Shown: piece by piece, positions 36,722 to 46,108 of the stretch | Numbering within the stretch: the stretch's first letter is position 1 | How the letters are laid out: the number at the start of each line of letters is the position of its first letter | Assembly: GCA_945861725.1 (NCBI GenBank) | Contig: CAMAVJ010000001.1 | Location: 225,187 to 289,186 of the forward strand | Source of the DNA: Rickettsia typhi | GTDB taxonomy: Bacteria; Pseudomonadota; Alphaproteobacteria; Rickettsiales; Deianiraeaceae | DNA length: 64,000 nt | Direction: 5' to 3' | Notes under the pieces: generated by a model | The model's database searches: none | The model's input: only the letters and a program-made list of their open reading frames with translations | What the model was told of the DNA's origin: nothing | Translations under genes and position numbers: made by a program

Positions 36722-37472
36722 TAACAATTCCCTGATTTTTAATATCAAACGCAAATGTTATTGTTTTTGTTCGTGAATCAATCGCTTGACCCATAATGTT
36801 TTTTGCTGGCGTGAATTTCCACTTTTTGAATTCAATAAGGGCAAGTCTGTCAAGCCTTAAATGTCCGCTTGATTGAACAACTTCCGCAAAAACTATTTCA
36901 CCATCCTTTGAAACGATATAATCAATAACAACTTCTCCAGATTCACCAAGCTGTATTGATATAATTGGGTAAAGTGGTGGTTCGTTATTTAAACCAAAAT
37001 GACTTGCTTCCGTGACAGGCTCTAAATCTTCGCTTTGCTCGCTTGTTTGTGTGTCAATCTTTTCCTGTACCACTTCCGCAGCAATGTTTTCCATTGCAAC
37101 TGAAGACTTTTCTTGAATGGTATCGGCCTTTAATATCGGCCTTTCTTCTTCGATTCGTTGCGATATTGGCTTTTGTGGTACGAGTTTTTGTGGATTTGGA
37201 ACTTCTATTGGTTTTTTATATGTTTTCTCGATTTTTTTTTTCTCAATTTGATTTACCTGTTTATCATCACTTGATGAGGCTTTTTCTGCGGTAATATGAA
37301 TTATTTTATACCTTTTAACTGAAATTTTATGCTTTACTATGTGGCTCCTTGATGAATTAGATAATATACTACCGTGAGTTTGCATTAGAATGATAAAAAG
37401 TAGAATGTTTACGCAAAGCGAAACACTCAGACCTTTGCCGTAATTATATTTTTGTGGCAAAGCACTGTACAT
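36714..37472 (-). CDS. tonB: TonB family energy transducer
   Basis: 252 residues. An N-terminal membrane segment (about 15-32, LSVSLCVNILLFIILM) anchors the protein, a Pro/Lys/Glu-rich periplasmic linker follows (KKIEKTYKKPIEVPNPQKLV), and the C-terminal 90 residues form a TonB domain with VSKDGEIVFAEVVQSSGH and ALIEFKKWKFTPA. It carries energy from ExbBD to TonB-dependent receptors. Its ATG overlaps the upstream SPOR gene by 29 bases. Confidence 0.85.
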   Translation of the reverse strand: MYSALPQKYNYGKGLSVSLCVNILLFIILMQTHGSILSNSSRSHIVKHKISVKRYKIIHITAEKASSSDDKQVNQIEKKKIEKTYKKPIEVPNPQKLVPQKPISQRIEEERPILKADTIQEKSSVAMENIAAEVVQEKIDTQTSEQSEDLEPVTEASHFGLNNEPPLYPIISIQLGESGEVVIDYIVSKDGEIVFAEVVQSSGHLRLDRLALIEFKKWKFTPAKNIMGQAIDSRTKTITFAFDIKNQGIVIK

Positions 37473-38130
37473 TTTCTTTTTTTAATTCTGCACATATTTG
37501 TTTAGCGGATTCCGCAGTTTCAAAATACTCAACAAGAACCTTATAAAGTTTTTTTTCTGGAAAATATTTACTCTCAACGCGAAATTTATTAACTGCTTGT
37601 ATTTTTGAAACACGGATTTTCATAATATCAGCCTCCTCCTTTGTTGAAAAAGCACCAACTTGGATGACATAAGTCTGAAATGCGGGATTTTTCAATACGG
37701 AACTGGTCACCGTTGGTTTTTCTTCTAAAGTTTTTGGCTTTGTCAATGTTTCATCTTTTTTTGCAGGCTTTTTTTGTTCTGCTGTTGTTTTTTGTTTGTC
37801 AGTAACGGAAACAACGGATTGCGACTCTACTTTGGATGTTGGTATATCGTCGTTTAGTTTTGTACTTGGTTTCACATTTGTTTTTTCTGTAACAACTTCA
37901 GTTGGTTGCGGATGAACTTCAATTTGCTCCTCTTTCACGATTTGAATATCCTGTTCGTGCTTTTGCTCTTCCTGTTGTTGCATCTTGATGCGATATAGAT
38001 TTAAATTGGATTCAACGGTTTCGTGGGTATTGTAGTTTATATCAAAGTATCGCTTTGAAAAAAACACAGTAATAGATAATACGATTGCTATAACAAGAAA
38101 AATCGCGATTTTGATATACCTTTTATTCAT
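37444..38130 (-). CDS. SPOR-domain membrane protein
   Basis: 228 residues, with one N-terminal membrane segment (about 7-26), a Lys/Thr/Glu-rich periplasmic linker and a C-terminal SPOR domain (about 150-228; TYVIQVGAFSTKEEAD near the start). SPOR domains bind septal peptidoglycan stripped of stem peptides, so the protein probably acts at the division site. It is not FtsN by sequence alone. It overlaps the zinc-finger gene by 8 bases and tonB by 29. Confidence 0.8.
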   Translation of the reverse strand: MNKRYIKIAIFLVIAIVLSITVFFSKRYFDINYNTHETVESNLNLYRIKMQQQEEQKHEQDIQIVKEEQIEVHPQPTEVVTEKTNVKPSTKLNDDIPTSKVESQSVVSVTDKQKTTAEQKKPAKKDETLTKPKTLEEKPTVTSSVLKNPAFQTYVIQVGAFSTKEEADIMKIRVSKIQAVNKFRVESKYFPEKKLYKVLVEYFETAESAKQICAELKKENVQCFATKI

Positions 38131-38338
38131 ATATTTTTTTAAAAATTATTCCGCAGTAAGGGCACTTGCCTGTTCCAGATTTTAACGATATATACACCTT
38201 TGGATGCATTGAATCAGCGTCATCACCATTGCAAAACACTTGCGATCCACACTTTTGATCGATCAAAGATTTTTCAACTTTTATTTTATTATTAGGGTAG
38301 ACAATCTTAACATTTGCCAAAGGAACATATGTGTGCAT
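38123..38338 (-). CDS. zf-CHCC zinc-finger protein (NDUFS6-like)
   Basis: 71 residues from the ATG at 38338 (a longer TTG-initiated frame starts at 38362). Zinc ligands are visible: C in VFCNGDD, H in MHPKVY and CPYCG, the pattern of the zf-CHCC family that includes mitochondrial complex I subunit NDUFS6 and many alphaproteobacterial small proteins. A role in complex I assembly is plausible for bacteria with nuo genes but not shown. It is the first gene of the zf-SPOR-tonB string. Confidence 0.78.
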   Translation of the reverse strand: MHTYVPLANVKIVYPNNKIKVEKSLIDQKCGSQVFCNGDDADSMHPKVYISLKSGTGKCPYCGIIFKKIYE

Positions 38339-38495
38339 AGTTAAAATAAAATTCGGACACAATTCTTGTTTATTTGCATTTTTTTTGTTGTCAAATGTTT
38401 TATCAAATCAATCTAATTATTGGTAAATGGTAGATCTCTAAAAAGTGCTGTATGTAAGATTAAATTGTTAATTAATATAACACTCAATATTATAT

Positions 38496-39410
38496 TTATA
38501 TTAACTGGCGTCTAAGCATCAATTCCAGAATTGCCATTCGAACAAAAACCGCGTTTTTTGCCTGTTCAAAATACTTTGCCTGTGGTAAATCATCAACTTC
38601 CGAAGAGATTTCATAAATCCGTGGCAGCGGGTGCATAATTATCAAATCTCTCTTGCCCATTTCGACCATTTTTTTGGTGATAGTATAACGATTTTTCACC
38701 GCCTCATATTCACTTTCGCTGGAAAATCTCTCTTTTTGTGTGCGTGTGACATAAAGAACGTCAGTTTGTGATAAAATATCATCTAAAACATCACTTTTGA
38801 GACATTTTATGCCCATTTTTTGCAAAATTTCAAGTTTTTCATCATTAATTTGGCAGGAATTATGTGCAATAAAGTGAAATTCATTTCCTTCGTACATCGC
38901 AAGCAATTGTGCTAGTGAAAACACCGTTCTGCTGTGCTTGATATCTCCAACGAATACGATTTTAAACTTGTTAAGCCTGCTTTTTTCTTTTAAAATCGTG
39001 AAAATGTCTGTCAATGCTTGCGTTGGGTGTTGATTGGAGCCATCGCCGCCGTTTATCACTGGAATTGAGGAATATTTTGCAAATTCTTCCGCTGAACCAA
39101 TTTCTGGGTGGCGAATTACGACGCCGTCTGCGTAATAACTTATAATGCGAGCAGTGTCCGCAAGAGTTTCACCCTTTGTTGTTGAAGACGAAGCACCTTG
39201 TTCAAGGGTCAAAATTTTACCGCCAAGGCGTTGCATTGCCGATTCAAACGAAAAGCGAGTGCGTGTGCTTGGTTCGAAAAAAAGCGTGGCAAGAATTTTC
39301 CCTTCAAGGCGGGAATTGAAGTTTTTGGGCGTGCGTTCAATTTCAAATGCCAAATTGCAAATGGTTTCAATTTTTTCAACCGTTATTTGCGAGGATGTGA
39401 GGAGGTTCAT
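38496..39410 (-). CDS. pyrB: Aspartate carbamoyltransferase catalytic subunit
   Basis: Joins carbamoyl phosphate and aspartate in pyrimidine synthesis. 304 residues, full length. FFEPSTRTRFSFESAM carries the carbamoyl phosphate loop, GDGSNQHPTQALTD the aspartate-binding region, HPLPRIYEIS the C-terminal motif. The regulatory PyrI is not encoded here. It overlaps the upstream hypothetical gene by 4 bases (ATGA). Confidence 0.96.
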   Translation of the reverse strand: MNLLTSSQITVEKIETICNLAFEIERTPKNFNSRLEGKILATLFFEPSTRTRFSFESAMQRLGGKILTLEQGASSSTTKGETLADTARIISYYADGVVIRHPEIGSAEEFAKYSSIPVINGGDGSNQHPTQALTDIFTILKEKSRLNKFKIVFVGDIKHSRTVFSLAQLLAMYEGNEFHFIAHNSCQINDEKLEILQKMGIKCLKSDVLDDILSQTDVLYVTRTQKERFSSESEYEAVKNRYTITKKMVEMGKRDLIIMHPLPRIYEISSEVDDLPQAKYFEQAKNAVFVRMAILELMLRRQLI

Positions 39411-40108
39411 AGTTGTGCGAAAGTTATGTCTTCTTCTTCACACTGTGCAAGGAAATCCGTTGCAGTGATGTCGTTGTACTTTGTCCCATCAGACTTTGTG
39501 CCAAAATTAATATTCTTCTCGCACTTAAAGTATGCAATGACGCTGTTATAATAAATTACTTCATAGTAAGGATGTTTAGTAGTGTTATTTTTTCTAATAT
39601 CAACTTTCAATGCACTACACTCATCTATATCATCTTTAATATAAGTTAACAAATCGTACTCATTGATTTCTTTGTAACACAATTCCATAACCTTTTTATA
39701 CAAGTCTCGTTCATACGTTAATTCTGTCTTATCCGCGGATAGCTTAGCATAATGCTCGCTGCGTTGCTCTTCCCAGTCTTTTTGACGCTGATTGTATTTG
39801 TCTATTATTACCTTCTCTTTTTCGTTAAATGTTTTATGAAGTCCTTTTCGATAGCGTTCCCATAAAAAACTCGCCGTCCGTGAAAGCAAAAGCAACATTG
39901 CAAGTGTTACGGTGTATGTTGTGTAAGGGTTTGGCGTTTTGAAGTATAATATAAACGGAAAAGCCGATGCACACCAATTACATTGTATTATTGGAAATAA
40001 TTGTGCAATTTCAAACAACACCAAAAGAACGATTAAAAAACTTGTTTTAAGGAATACCTTTTCAATCAGCTTCTTGGCTTCTTCCGTTATTGTGGTTAGT
40101 GCGGTCAT
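39407..40108 (-). CDS. Hypothetical two-span membrane protein
   Basis: 233 residues without a family I recognise. Two hydrophobic segments (about 22-41 and 63-80) near the N-terminus, then a charged alpha-helical stretch (about 85-140, many Lys/Glu, coiled-coil-like) and a C-terminal domain ending EEDITFAQL. The cysteine-containing loop QCNWCAS between the membrane segments is notable. Its stop overlaps pyrB's start by 4 bases, so pyrB may depend on its translation. Confidence 0.65.
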   Translation of the reverse strand: MTALTTITEEAKKLIEKVFLKTSFLIVLLVLFEIAQLFPIIQCNWCASAFPFILYFKTPNPYTTYTVTLAMLLLLSRTASFLWERYRKGLHKTFNEKEKVIIDKYNQRQKDWEEQRSEHYAKLSADKTELTYERDLYKKVMELCYKEINEYDLLTYIKDDIDECSALKVDIRKNNTTKHPYYEVIYYNSVIAYFKCEKNINFGTKSDGTKYNDITATDFLAQCEEEDITFAQL

Positions 40109-40223
40109 ACATCAAAAAAAACTCTTTTCCAGCATTTTGGATTTCAACTTTGGGGTTTGTCAACAAAAAACTTGCAAGTTGAAAAGAGCGTATTATTTTT
40201 ACCGTATAAAATTCGCAAAAATT

Positions 40224-40949
40224 ATGGCAAACATTATTGAAATCAAAAATCTAACGAAGAAATTCAAGGGTAAAACTGAAAAATTAGCCATCGATTCTAT
40301 CAATTTGTGTGTGCCATCGGGCGGAATTTTTGGGATAATTGGCCTTAACGGAGCAGGTAAAACCACGATGATCAAGTGCATTCTTTCGCTAATTCCAGAG
40401 TATCAGGGAGAAATTTCCATTAACGGGAAGTCTGCACTCGATTTCAAATCTCGCAGAGAGGTTGCATATATGCCAGAACGATTTTCACCAAACATTAACA
40501 TCACGGCGTATGAGTATCTTGAAACTTATACGAAACTTTATTTCACACCGTTTGAAAAGGAAAAAATTCACGAACTTGCAAAAGATTTGGAATTGAACAT
40601 TGATTTCCTAAAGCTCAAAATTCGGGAGTGTTCGAAAGGTACTGTACAGAAAATCGGGCTTTTAGGGTGCCTTTTTGTGAAGGCTTCAGTGATTATCCTT
40701 GATGAACCAACCAGCGGGCTTGATATTATTGCACGGTATAATTTAAAAAAAGCACTTGTGAAGTTTTCGCAGAATAAAACAATCATCTTCAGTTCACACA
40801 TTCTTGCCGATGTTGAGGAGCTTGCACAAAATATTGCCGTCGTAATGGAGGGAAAATTAAGGTTCTCTGGTAGTCCGCAAGATTTTATGCAAAAACACAA
40901 GCAACAAAGCGTTGAAAAAGCATTTATTTCTGAATTTGAAATATCTTGA
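40224..40949 (+). CDS. ABC transporter ATP-binding protein
   Basis: 241 residues from the ATG at 40224 (RBS unclear). A much longer open frame extends to 39939 but runs antisense through the upstream hypothetical gene, so I reject it. Walker A GLNGAGKTT (40-48), signature ECSKGTVQKI (variant of LSGGQ, like LSKGM types of the ABC-2 group) and Walker B VIILDEPTSGLD are seen; SSHIL is the switch. No permease is adjacent, so the substrate is unknown; it could be a drug, lipid or polysaccharide exporter. Confidence 0.88.
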   Translation: MANIIEIKNLTKKFKGKTEKLAIDSINLCVPSGGIFGIIGLNGAGKTTMIKCILSLIPEYQGEISINGKSALDFKSRREVAYMPERFSPNINITAYEYLETYTKLYFTPFEKEKIHELAKDLELNIDFLKLKIRECSKGTVQKIGLLGCLFVKASVIILDEPTSGLDIIARYNLKKALVKFSQNKTIIFSSHILADVEELAQNIAVVMEGKLRFSGSPQDFMQKHKQQSVEKAFISEFEIS

Positions 40950-41206
40950 TATTTGTATTTTTGACATCAAAAAGCACTATTTGTTATTTCTCAAAAGATA
41001 TTAGATAAATTCCAATATAAATCATTATTGCTATACTTTGTATCCAAAAAAGATGAATAATAAAATCAAACATTATGCCTTTTAGATTAATGATACTGGA
41101 CTTTGCTGTTATTTTTTTGCATTCACCGCTGTAAAAAGTATCCAATGCGTATCCAATGCCGACTGCTTGTTGGACTTATGACATTTGCAATTTTTATAAT
41201 TGCTAT
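40950..41206. other. Short gap with small open frames and an 11-base tandem repeat
   Basis: 257 bases between the ABC gene and trxB. A 29-codon minus-strand frame (40984-41073) would code a hydrophobic peptide, and the duplicate GTATCCAATGC occurs twice in tandem at 41138-41159. I treat neither frame as a confident gene. Confidence 0.4.
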
Positions 41207-42139
41207 TTATGCAGTGTGGTTAGATTCAAGAAATTTTTGTGCATCAAGTGCTGCCATACATCCCGTTCCAGCAGCGGTTACCGCTTGGCGATAAATTTTG
41301 TCTTGAACGTCTCCAGCGGCAAAAACACCTTCAATATTGGTTCTTGTTGTTCCAGCTTTAGTAATTATATACCCATCTCCATCAAGTTCAATACCAGAAT
41401 TTTTGAAAATATCCGTTGAAGGTTTGTGACCAATTGCAATGAAAATGCCATCAAGTTCAAGCTTTTCTTCACCATTTGGAGTACTCAAAACGACACCAGT
41501 AACGGACTTTGGATCACTAGTTCCAAAAATTTCCTTCACTTCTGCGTTCCAAATAACTTTCACTTTCGGGTTGGCAAAAAGGCGATCCTGCAAAATTTTT
41601 TCGGCACGAAACTTATCCTTTCTGTGAATTAATAAAACTTCAGACGCATGATTTGTTAAATAAAGTGCCTCCTCAACGGCAGTATTTCCACCTCCAACGA
41701 CAGCAACTTTTTTATTCTTAAAGAAAAAGCCGTCGCACGTTGCACAACCTGAAACGCCGTAACCTTGAAAAAACTTTTCACTTTCAATACCAAGCCATTT
41801 TGCTTGTGCACCAGTTGAAATTATTATGGATTTTGTAAGAATTTCTTCGCCTGAATCGGTTTGTAATTTAAACGGATGAGAGGAAAAATCAACACTTGTA
41901 ACCATTGCTTGCATCATTTTAACGCCAACATTTTGTGCTTGCTTTTTCATTGCTTCCATTAAATCTGCACCTTGAATTGCGTGTTCAAAACCCGGATAAT
42001 TTTCAACTTCTGTTGTAAGCATTAACTGACCGCCCTCCTCCCAGCCTGAAATCATTAAAGTGTTAAGATTTGCACGAGCAGAATAAATTCCAGCAGAATA
42101 TCCAGCAGGGCCAGATCCAATTATTACAACATCAAGCAT
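41207..42139 (-). CDS. trxB: Thioredoxin reductase
   Basis: NADPH-dependent FAD enzyme reducing thioredoxin. 310 residues from the ATG at 42139, which starts 1 base after the sdhB stop and fits the family better than the longer frame to 42178. GSGPAGYSAGIYSAR binds FAD, the redox pair is CATC (132-135) and VVGGGNTAVEEALYL binds NADPH; GVFAAGDV is near the C-terminus. It is encoded together with sdhB. Confidence 0.95.
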   Translation of the reverse strand: MLDVVIIGSGPAGYSAGIYSARANLNTLMISGWEEGGQLMLTTEVENYPGFEHAIQGADLMEAMKKQAQNVGVKMMQAMVTSVDFSSHPFKLQTDSGEEILTKSIIISTGAQAKWLGIESEKFFQGYGVSGCATCDGFFFKNKKVAVVGGGNTAVEEALYLTNHASEVLLIHRKDKFRAEKILQDRLFANPKVKVIWNAEVKEIFGTSDPKSVTGVVLSTPNGEEKLELDGIFIAIGHKPSTDIFKNSGIELDGDGYIITKAGTTRTNIEGVFAAGDVQDKIYRQAVTAAGTGCMAALDAQKFLESNHTA

Positions 42140-42140
42140 A

Positions 42141-42917
42141 TTATCTTGCACTATCAATTTCTTTTTTAATTCCGGCAATTGCCTTTGCAGGGTTAAGACC
42201 TTTTGGGCATGTGCTGGTACAATTCATAATTGTGTGGCAACGGTATAATTTAAAAGTATCATCCAACTCTTCAAGTCTTGCTTTTTTGGACTCGTCTCTT
42301 GAGTCTGAAATCCAACGGTATGCTTGTAAAAGCACTGCTGGTCCAAGGTATTCATCTCCATTCCACCAGTAACTTGGGCAGGCAGTTGAACAACATGCAC
42401 ACATAATACACTCCATAAGTCCATCGAGTTTTTTTCTTTCTTCTGGTGATTGAATGTTTTCCTTAACAGCGGAAGCATTTTGCGAGGATTGCATCCATGG
42501 CTTGATTGAAGCGTATTGTTTATAAAGTTTGCCAAGGTCGGGGATTAAATCCCTGATAACTTCCATATGTGGAAGTGGATAGACGCGAACCTTTCCAGAG
42601 ACATCATTAATTGGCTTCGTACACGCAAGGGTGTTTGTTCCGTCAATGTTCATAGCACAAGAACCGCATACTCCTTCACGACAAGATCTTCTGAATGCAA
42701 GAGTGGGATCAATTTCATTTTTAATTTTTATGAGAGCATCTAAGACCATTGGTCCACATGTATCAAGATCGACTTCATAAATATCCAATCTTGGATTTTC
42801 ATCAGATTCAGGATTGTATCGGTATATTGAAAAAGATTTTTTATTCTTCGCATTGCTTGCAAAAAATTTTCCATCTTTATTCACCTTTGAATTTTCTGGA
42901 AGAAGAAAATCTGCCAT
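42141..42917 (-). CDS. sdhB: Succinate dehydrogenase iron-sulfur subunit
   Basis: Complex II subunit with 2Fe-2S, 4Fe-4S and 3Fe-4S clusters. 258 residues. The cysteine groups are [32 protein letters not shown] and [17 protein letters not shown]. Sequence is closest to the alphaproteobacterial/mitochondrial group. sdhA, sdhC and sdhD are not adjacent; rpoZ lies 14 bases upstream. Confidence 0.96.
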   Translation of the reverse strand: MADFLLPENSKVNKDGKFFASNAKNKKSFSIYRYNPESDENPRLDIYEVDLDTCGPMVLDALIKIKNEIDPTLAFRRSCREGVCGSCAMNIDGTNTLACTKPINDVSGKVRVYPLPHMEVIRDLIPDLGKLYKQYASIKPWMQSSQNASAVKENIQSPEERKKLDGLMECIMCACCSTACPSYWWNGDEYLGPAVLLQAYRWISDSRDESKKARLEELDDTFKLYRCHTIMNCTSTCPKGLNPAKAIAGIKKEIDSAR

Positions 42918-42931
42918 TTTTTTTTTAAAAA

Positions 42932-43261
42932 TTATTCTTGTTCTCCTGATTCGTCGTCGATATTGAAGTCGTCGTAGCTCACGCCTTCTTTAATATCTTT
43001 AACGCTGAAATTTGGCTCTGTAATTTCTTCTTCTTCAAACACTGCAACGGATGAGTTAAATGATTCCAAAATTGATTGTTTTGTGCAGAGTCCTAATGAT
43101 ATTTCCTGAAGTGAAAGATCAACTTTTGATTGTATATCATCACCAATGGGAGACTTAGCACCGAGATATAACATTCTTGCGCGTTGTGATGCAAGGATTA
43201 CGAGGTCAAACCTATGGGGAATTTGTTCAAGACACTTATCAATTACCGTATTTTTGTTCAT
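42932..43261 (-). CDS. rpoZ: RNA polymerase omega subunit
   Basis: 109 residues. The omega signature [18 protein letters not shown] is followed by a shortened core and an acidic C-terminal tail rich in Asp and Glu. Omega stabilises beta-prime and may mediate ppGpp response. In most alphaproteobacteria rpoZ precedes spoT; here it precedes sdhB-trxB. It has its own promoter. Confidence 0.88.
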   Translation of the reverse strand: MNKNTVIDKCLEQIPHRFDLVILASQRARMLYLGAKSPIGDDIQSKVDLSLQEISLGLCTKQSILESFNSSVAVFEEEEITEPNFSVKDIKEGVSYDDFNIDDESGEQE

Positions 43262-43288
43262 TTATATTTACAAAGTTTAGATTTTACC

Positions 43289-43317
43289 TTAATATTAATT
43301 GCATATTTGAATGTCAA
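43289..43317 (-). promoter_or_regulatory. Predicted promoter of rpoZ-sdhB-trxB
   Basis: Minus-strand TTGACA (43312-43317, preceded by C) and TATTAA (43289-43294) are 17 bases apart and end 27 bases before the rpoZ ATG. Confidence 0.6.
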
Positions 43318-43358
43318 GTTTTTTGTTCTTTGGATGTAACAACAAATTGTTTACTAAA

Positions 43359-44138
43359 TTATAGAAGAGGTTTATTGAAAATAGTGCAATAGTTTTCTTT
43401 AATACTTGTTAGCGGTTGAACTTTTCTACCATTGGTGATTATGGCATCAAAATTGTTTTGAACCGCAATATTTCCTGCTCTAATTTTTGTTGAAATTCCA
43501 CCAGAACCAAATTCAGTTTCTGATATTGATTCTTGTTCAATCAACCCACTTGTGTGTGTTATTAGTATTGCATTTGGGTTTTCATTGGGGTTTGAATCGT
43601 AAATGCCATCAACGTCTGTAAGGATTATTAAAGCATCGGCGTGAATTGCGAGTGCAATGTTGGTGGCAAGGGTATCGTTATCTCCTACCTTAATTTCATC
43701 AGTTGAAATTGCATCATTTTCATTAATAATTGGTATTGCATTAAGCATTCGAAGGGAATTGAGTGTTGAATGAAGATTTGCAAGAGACTTTTCATCAGAA
43801 ATATCGTTCTTTGTAAGAAGAATTTGCCCAGCCTTAATGTTATACTTATGAAATGCCTGAATATATTCTTGCATTAAATAAATTTGTCCAATTGAAGAAA
43901 GTGCTTGTTTTTGTGAAATATTCACTGGCTTTGGAAGATTGAGAATCCTTCTTGCGGTGGCAATTGCACCAGAAGTCACCAATGTGACATTGGAAAATTG
44001 CATAATCTGGGTGATATCCTTTATGAAGTTTTGAAATGGGCTATTTTTAATGTCATTTTCATAGACGCTTTCCATTAGATACATTAGTGTACTTGAACCA
44101 ATTTTGATAACAATATTTTTATATTTTTGAATATACAT
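43359..44138 (-). CDS. proB: Glutamate 5-kinase
   Basis: First step of proline synthesis. 259 residues from the ATG at 44138, 2 bases after the lpxL stop; a longer frame extends upstream into that gene. The AAK kinase fold starts IVIKIGSSTLM, and the conserved blocks NENDAISTDEIKVGDND and GTGGISTK-like GSGGISTKI are present. The C-terminal PUA domain of E. coli ProB is missing, as in many short ProB proteins. proA and proC are not in the window. Confidence 0.92.
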   Translation of the reverse strand: MYIQKYKNIVIKIGSSTLMYLMESVYENDIKNSPFQNFIKDITQIMQFSNVTLVTSGAIATARRILNLPKPVNISQKQALSSIGQIYLMQEYIQAFHKYNIKAGQILLTKNDISDEKSLANLHSTLNSLRMLNAIPIINENDAISTDEIKVGDNDTLATNIALAIHADALIILTDVDGIYDSNPNENPNAILITHTSGLIEQESISETEFGSGGISTKIRAGNIAVQNNFDAIITNGRKVQPLTSIKENYCTIFNKPLL

Positions 44139-44140
44139 AT

Positions 44141-45055
44141 TTACTTTGTAAAGTGATAATTCCAGATGTTGTGTGTTAAGCAATACCAATTTGTAGGATT
44201 TGCAGAAATCCATTTTTCAAATGTTTTAAATATTGCTTGTGTTAGTATGGTTTCATCTGAAAAATTTTCACTCTCTATTGCATTTTCGCATGATATTGTA
44301 AGGTGTTCCGCTGTGCACTTACATGTAAAAACTTTGCATTGGTTTTTGATGGCAATTCTTGCAATTGCGGTTGGTAGCATTGTAGTTTTACCAAAAAATT
44401 GAATTGGTGAACCATTTAGTGAATCTTTTTGATCAAGGAGTACAATAACAATTCTTCCGCTATTTAACGATTGCAACATTTGCTTAAGTGAACTTTTATT
44501 TCGTTTTTCAATGAGTTGAATATCCTTGCGGTTGTTATAAAGTAACTTACTTACACGGATATTATTTTGTTCGCGATACATTACCGTCAATGGAAGATTT
44601 TTGACTTTCGTAAGATAATGTTGTGCAATTTCCCAATTTCCAAAGTGTGCGGAAGTAATAATAATTTTTTCTCCGTTTTTATGTGCTTGAAGCATTTGTT
44701 CAAAATTTTCTTCTTTTACGTTATTTTCAAGCCATTGTTTTGTGAATTGGTTTTGGTGGGTTGTCGTAAAGAAAACCTTTGTGATGTATGTGCAATATTT
44801 TTTAAAAAGATGCAAATGTTCTTTATTTGAAAATATTTTGTTTGAAACGATATTGATGTTGTTTTTGAAAATATTAAAGCGTTTTTTTTCAATAAAGCGA
44901 AGGTATGGGTATATAGCAAATCTTCCAATAACAAAGCTGGCAAAGCTTTTACTTTTAAATGATAGGTGTTTGATTATAAAAAAAATTGTTGCGGTCATGG
45001 TATATTCTAGAATGTATCCAATTCGTTTTAATTGTTGCTTTTTTAAAAAAGTCAT
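44141..45055 (-). CDS. Lipid A acyltransferase (LpxL/HtrB family)
   Basis: Adds a secondary acyl chain to lipid A precursor, so this organism probably makes LPS. 304 residues, with an N-terminal membrane helix (about 15-31). The catalytic motif HFGNWE is at 137-142, with downstream YREQNN and DQK. LpxL and LpxM cannot be told apart. thyX diverges from it with 37 bases between their starts. Confidence 0.88.
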   Translation of the reverse strand: MTFLKKQQLKRIGYILEYTMTATIFFIIKHLSFKSKSFASFVIGRFAIYPYLRFIEKKRFNIFKNNINIVSNKIFSNKEHLHLFKKYCTYITKVFFTTTHQNQFTKQWLENNVKEENFEQMLQAHKNGEKIIITSAHFGNWEIAQHYLTKVKNLPLTVMYREQNNIRVSKLLYNNRKDIQLIEKRNKSSLKQMLQSLNSGRIVIVLLDQKDSLNGSPIQFFGKTTMLPTAIARIAIKNQCKVFTCKCTAEHLTISCENAIESENFSDETILTQAIFKTFEKWISANPTNWYCLTHNIWNYHFTK

Positions 45056-45092
45056 TCTAATTTTTCAGAAATAGAAGTTTATTTTGTTATAC

Positions 45093-45968
45093 ATGTCAGA
45101 AAGTCAAGAAAAAATGCTTTGTGAATTAATTGGGAAGAAGTTTGATGTTCTTGACCACGGATTTATTAGAGTGGTTGACATTATGGGTAACGATTCGGCA
45201 GTTGTTCAAGCAGCAAGAGTTTCCTACGGTGATGGAACAAAAACAAAACGGGAAGATGGAGGTCTTATTAATTACTTAATGAAGCACAGGCATACATCGC
45301 CTTTTGAAATGTGTGAAATTAAATTGCATATTAAACTTCCAATATTTATTGCAAGACAATGGATTCGCCACCGCACGGCAAATGTAAATGAATGTTCAGC
45401 AAGATATTCCATTGTACCAGAGGATTTCTATGTGCCATCACTTGAAAATATTTTGCCGCAATCGGAAATGAATAAGCAGTGTCGTGGTGGGGAAATTTCT
45501 GAACTTGACGCACAGGCAGCACAGGATTTAATTGTCAAATCATCAAAGGAGTCGTATAAAAATTACATCAAATTACTTGATGATGAAAGCCGTGGTGAAG
45601 AAACTGACGGAGTTGGCATTGCAAGGGAAATTGCAAGGGGAGTATTACCTGTGAACATGTATACAGAGTGGTATTGGAAAATCGATCTTCACAACCTTTT
45701 ACATTTCATAAAACTTCGCATTCACCAGCATGCACAATATGAAATTCGTGTATATGCGGAAATTTTGGCAAAAATTGTTAAGGAATGGTGTCCTTTAACA
45801 TTCTCCGCATTTGAGGAGTATGTGTTGTATGCTCAAACATTTTCAAAGTCACAAATTGATGCTCTAAAAAATCTTCTTTCCGGCGTTGAAATTTCTGATG
45901 AAAATCTTTTTAATCAACTTGCTAGGCGTGAATTGGAGGAATTAAAGGACGTTTTTAGTTGGAAATGA
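45093..45968 (+). CDS. thyX: Flavin-dependent thymidylate synthase
   Basis: Makes dTMP from dUMP using FAD, NADPH and methylene-THF. 291 residues from the ATG at 45093; an upstream in-frame TTG at 45084 is less likely. The ThyX motif RHRTANVNECSARY is present (RHRxxSxNxxSxRY class with Ala in place of Ser). HTSPFEMCEIKLHI upstream and ELLIHLQHFI-like LHNLLHFIKLRIHQHAQYEI downstream match. It is an alternative to ThyA, which is absent from the window. Confidence 0.95.
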   Translation: MSESQEKMLCELIGKKFDVLDHGFIRVVDIMGNDSAVVQAARVSYGDGTKTKREDGGLINYLMKHRHTSPFEMCEIKLHIKLPIFIARQWIRHRTANVNECSARYSIVPEDFYVPSLENILPQSEMNKQCRGGEISELDAQAAQDLIVKSSKESYKNYIKLLDDESRGEETDGVGIAREIARGVLPVNMYTEWYWKIDLHNLLHFIKLRIHQHAQYEIRVYAEILAKIVKEWCPLTFSAFEEYVLYAQTFSKSQIDALKNLLSGVEISDENLFNQLARRELEELKDVFSWK

Positions 45969-46108
45969 AATAGGATATATTCAAATTCAAAATAAGGATT
46001 TTAGTAATTTTCATCTAATTATTACCTTCAAGTGTTGATATAAGAATTATTCTTGCATTTTTACATTGTCTTCTTAATTGTGTAATTATATTACATATTA
46101 AAAAATTA

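Noticed and set aside
39939..40223. N-terminal extension of the ABC ATPase gene
   Set aside because: The open frame is antisense to a good membrane-protein gene and adds residues unlike the family; the ATG at 40224 gives a normal length.
40984..41073. 29-codon hydrophobic frame on the minus strand
   Set aside because: Too short and lacks conserved context to call it as a gene.
41145..41294. 49-codon plus-strand frame with hydrophobic segment
   Set aside because: Runs antisense into trxB, which is unmistakable, and has no ribosome-binding site; its upstream end carries the tandem repeat.
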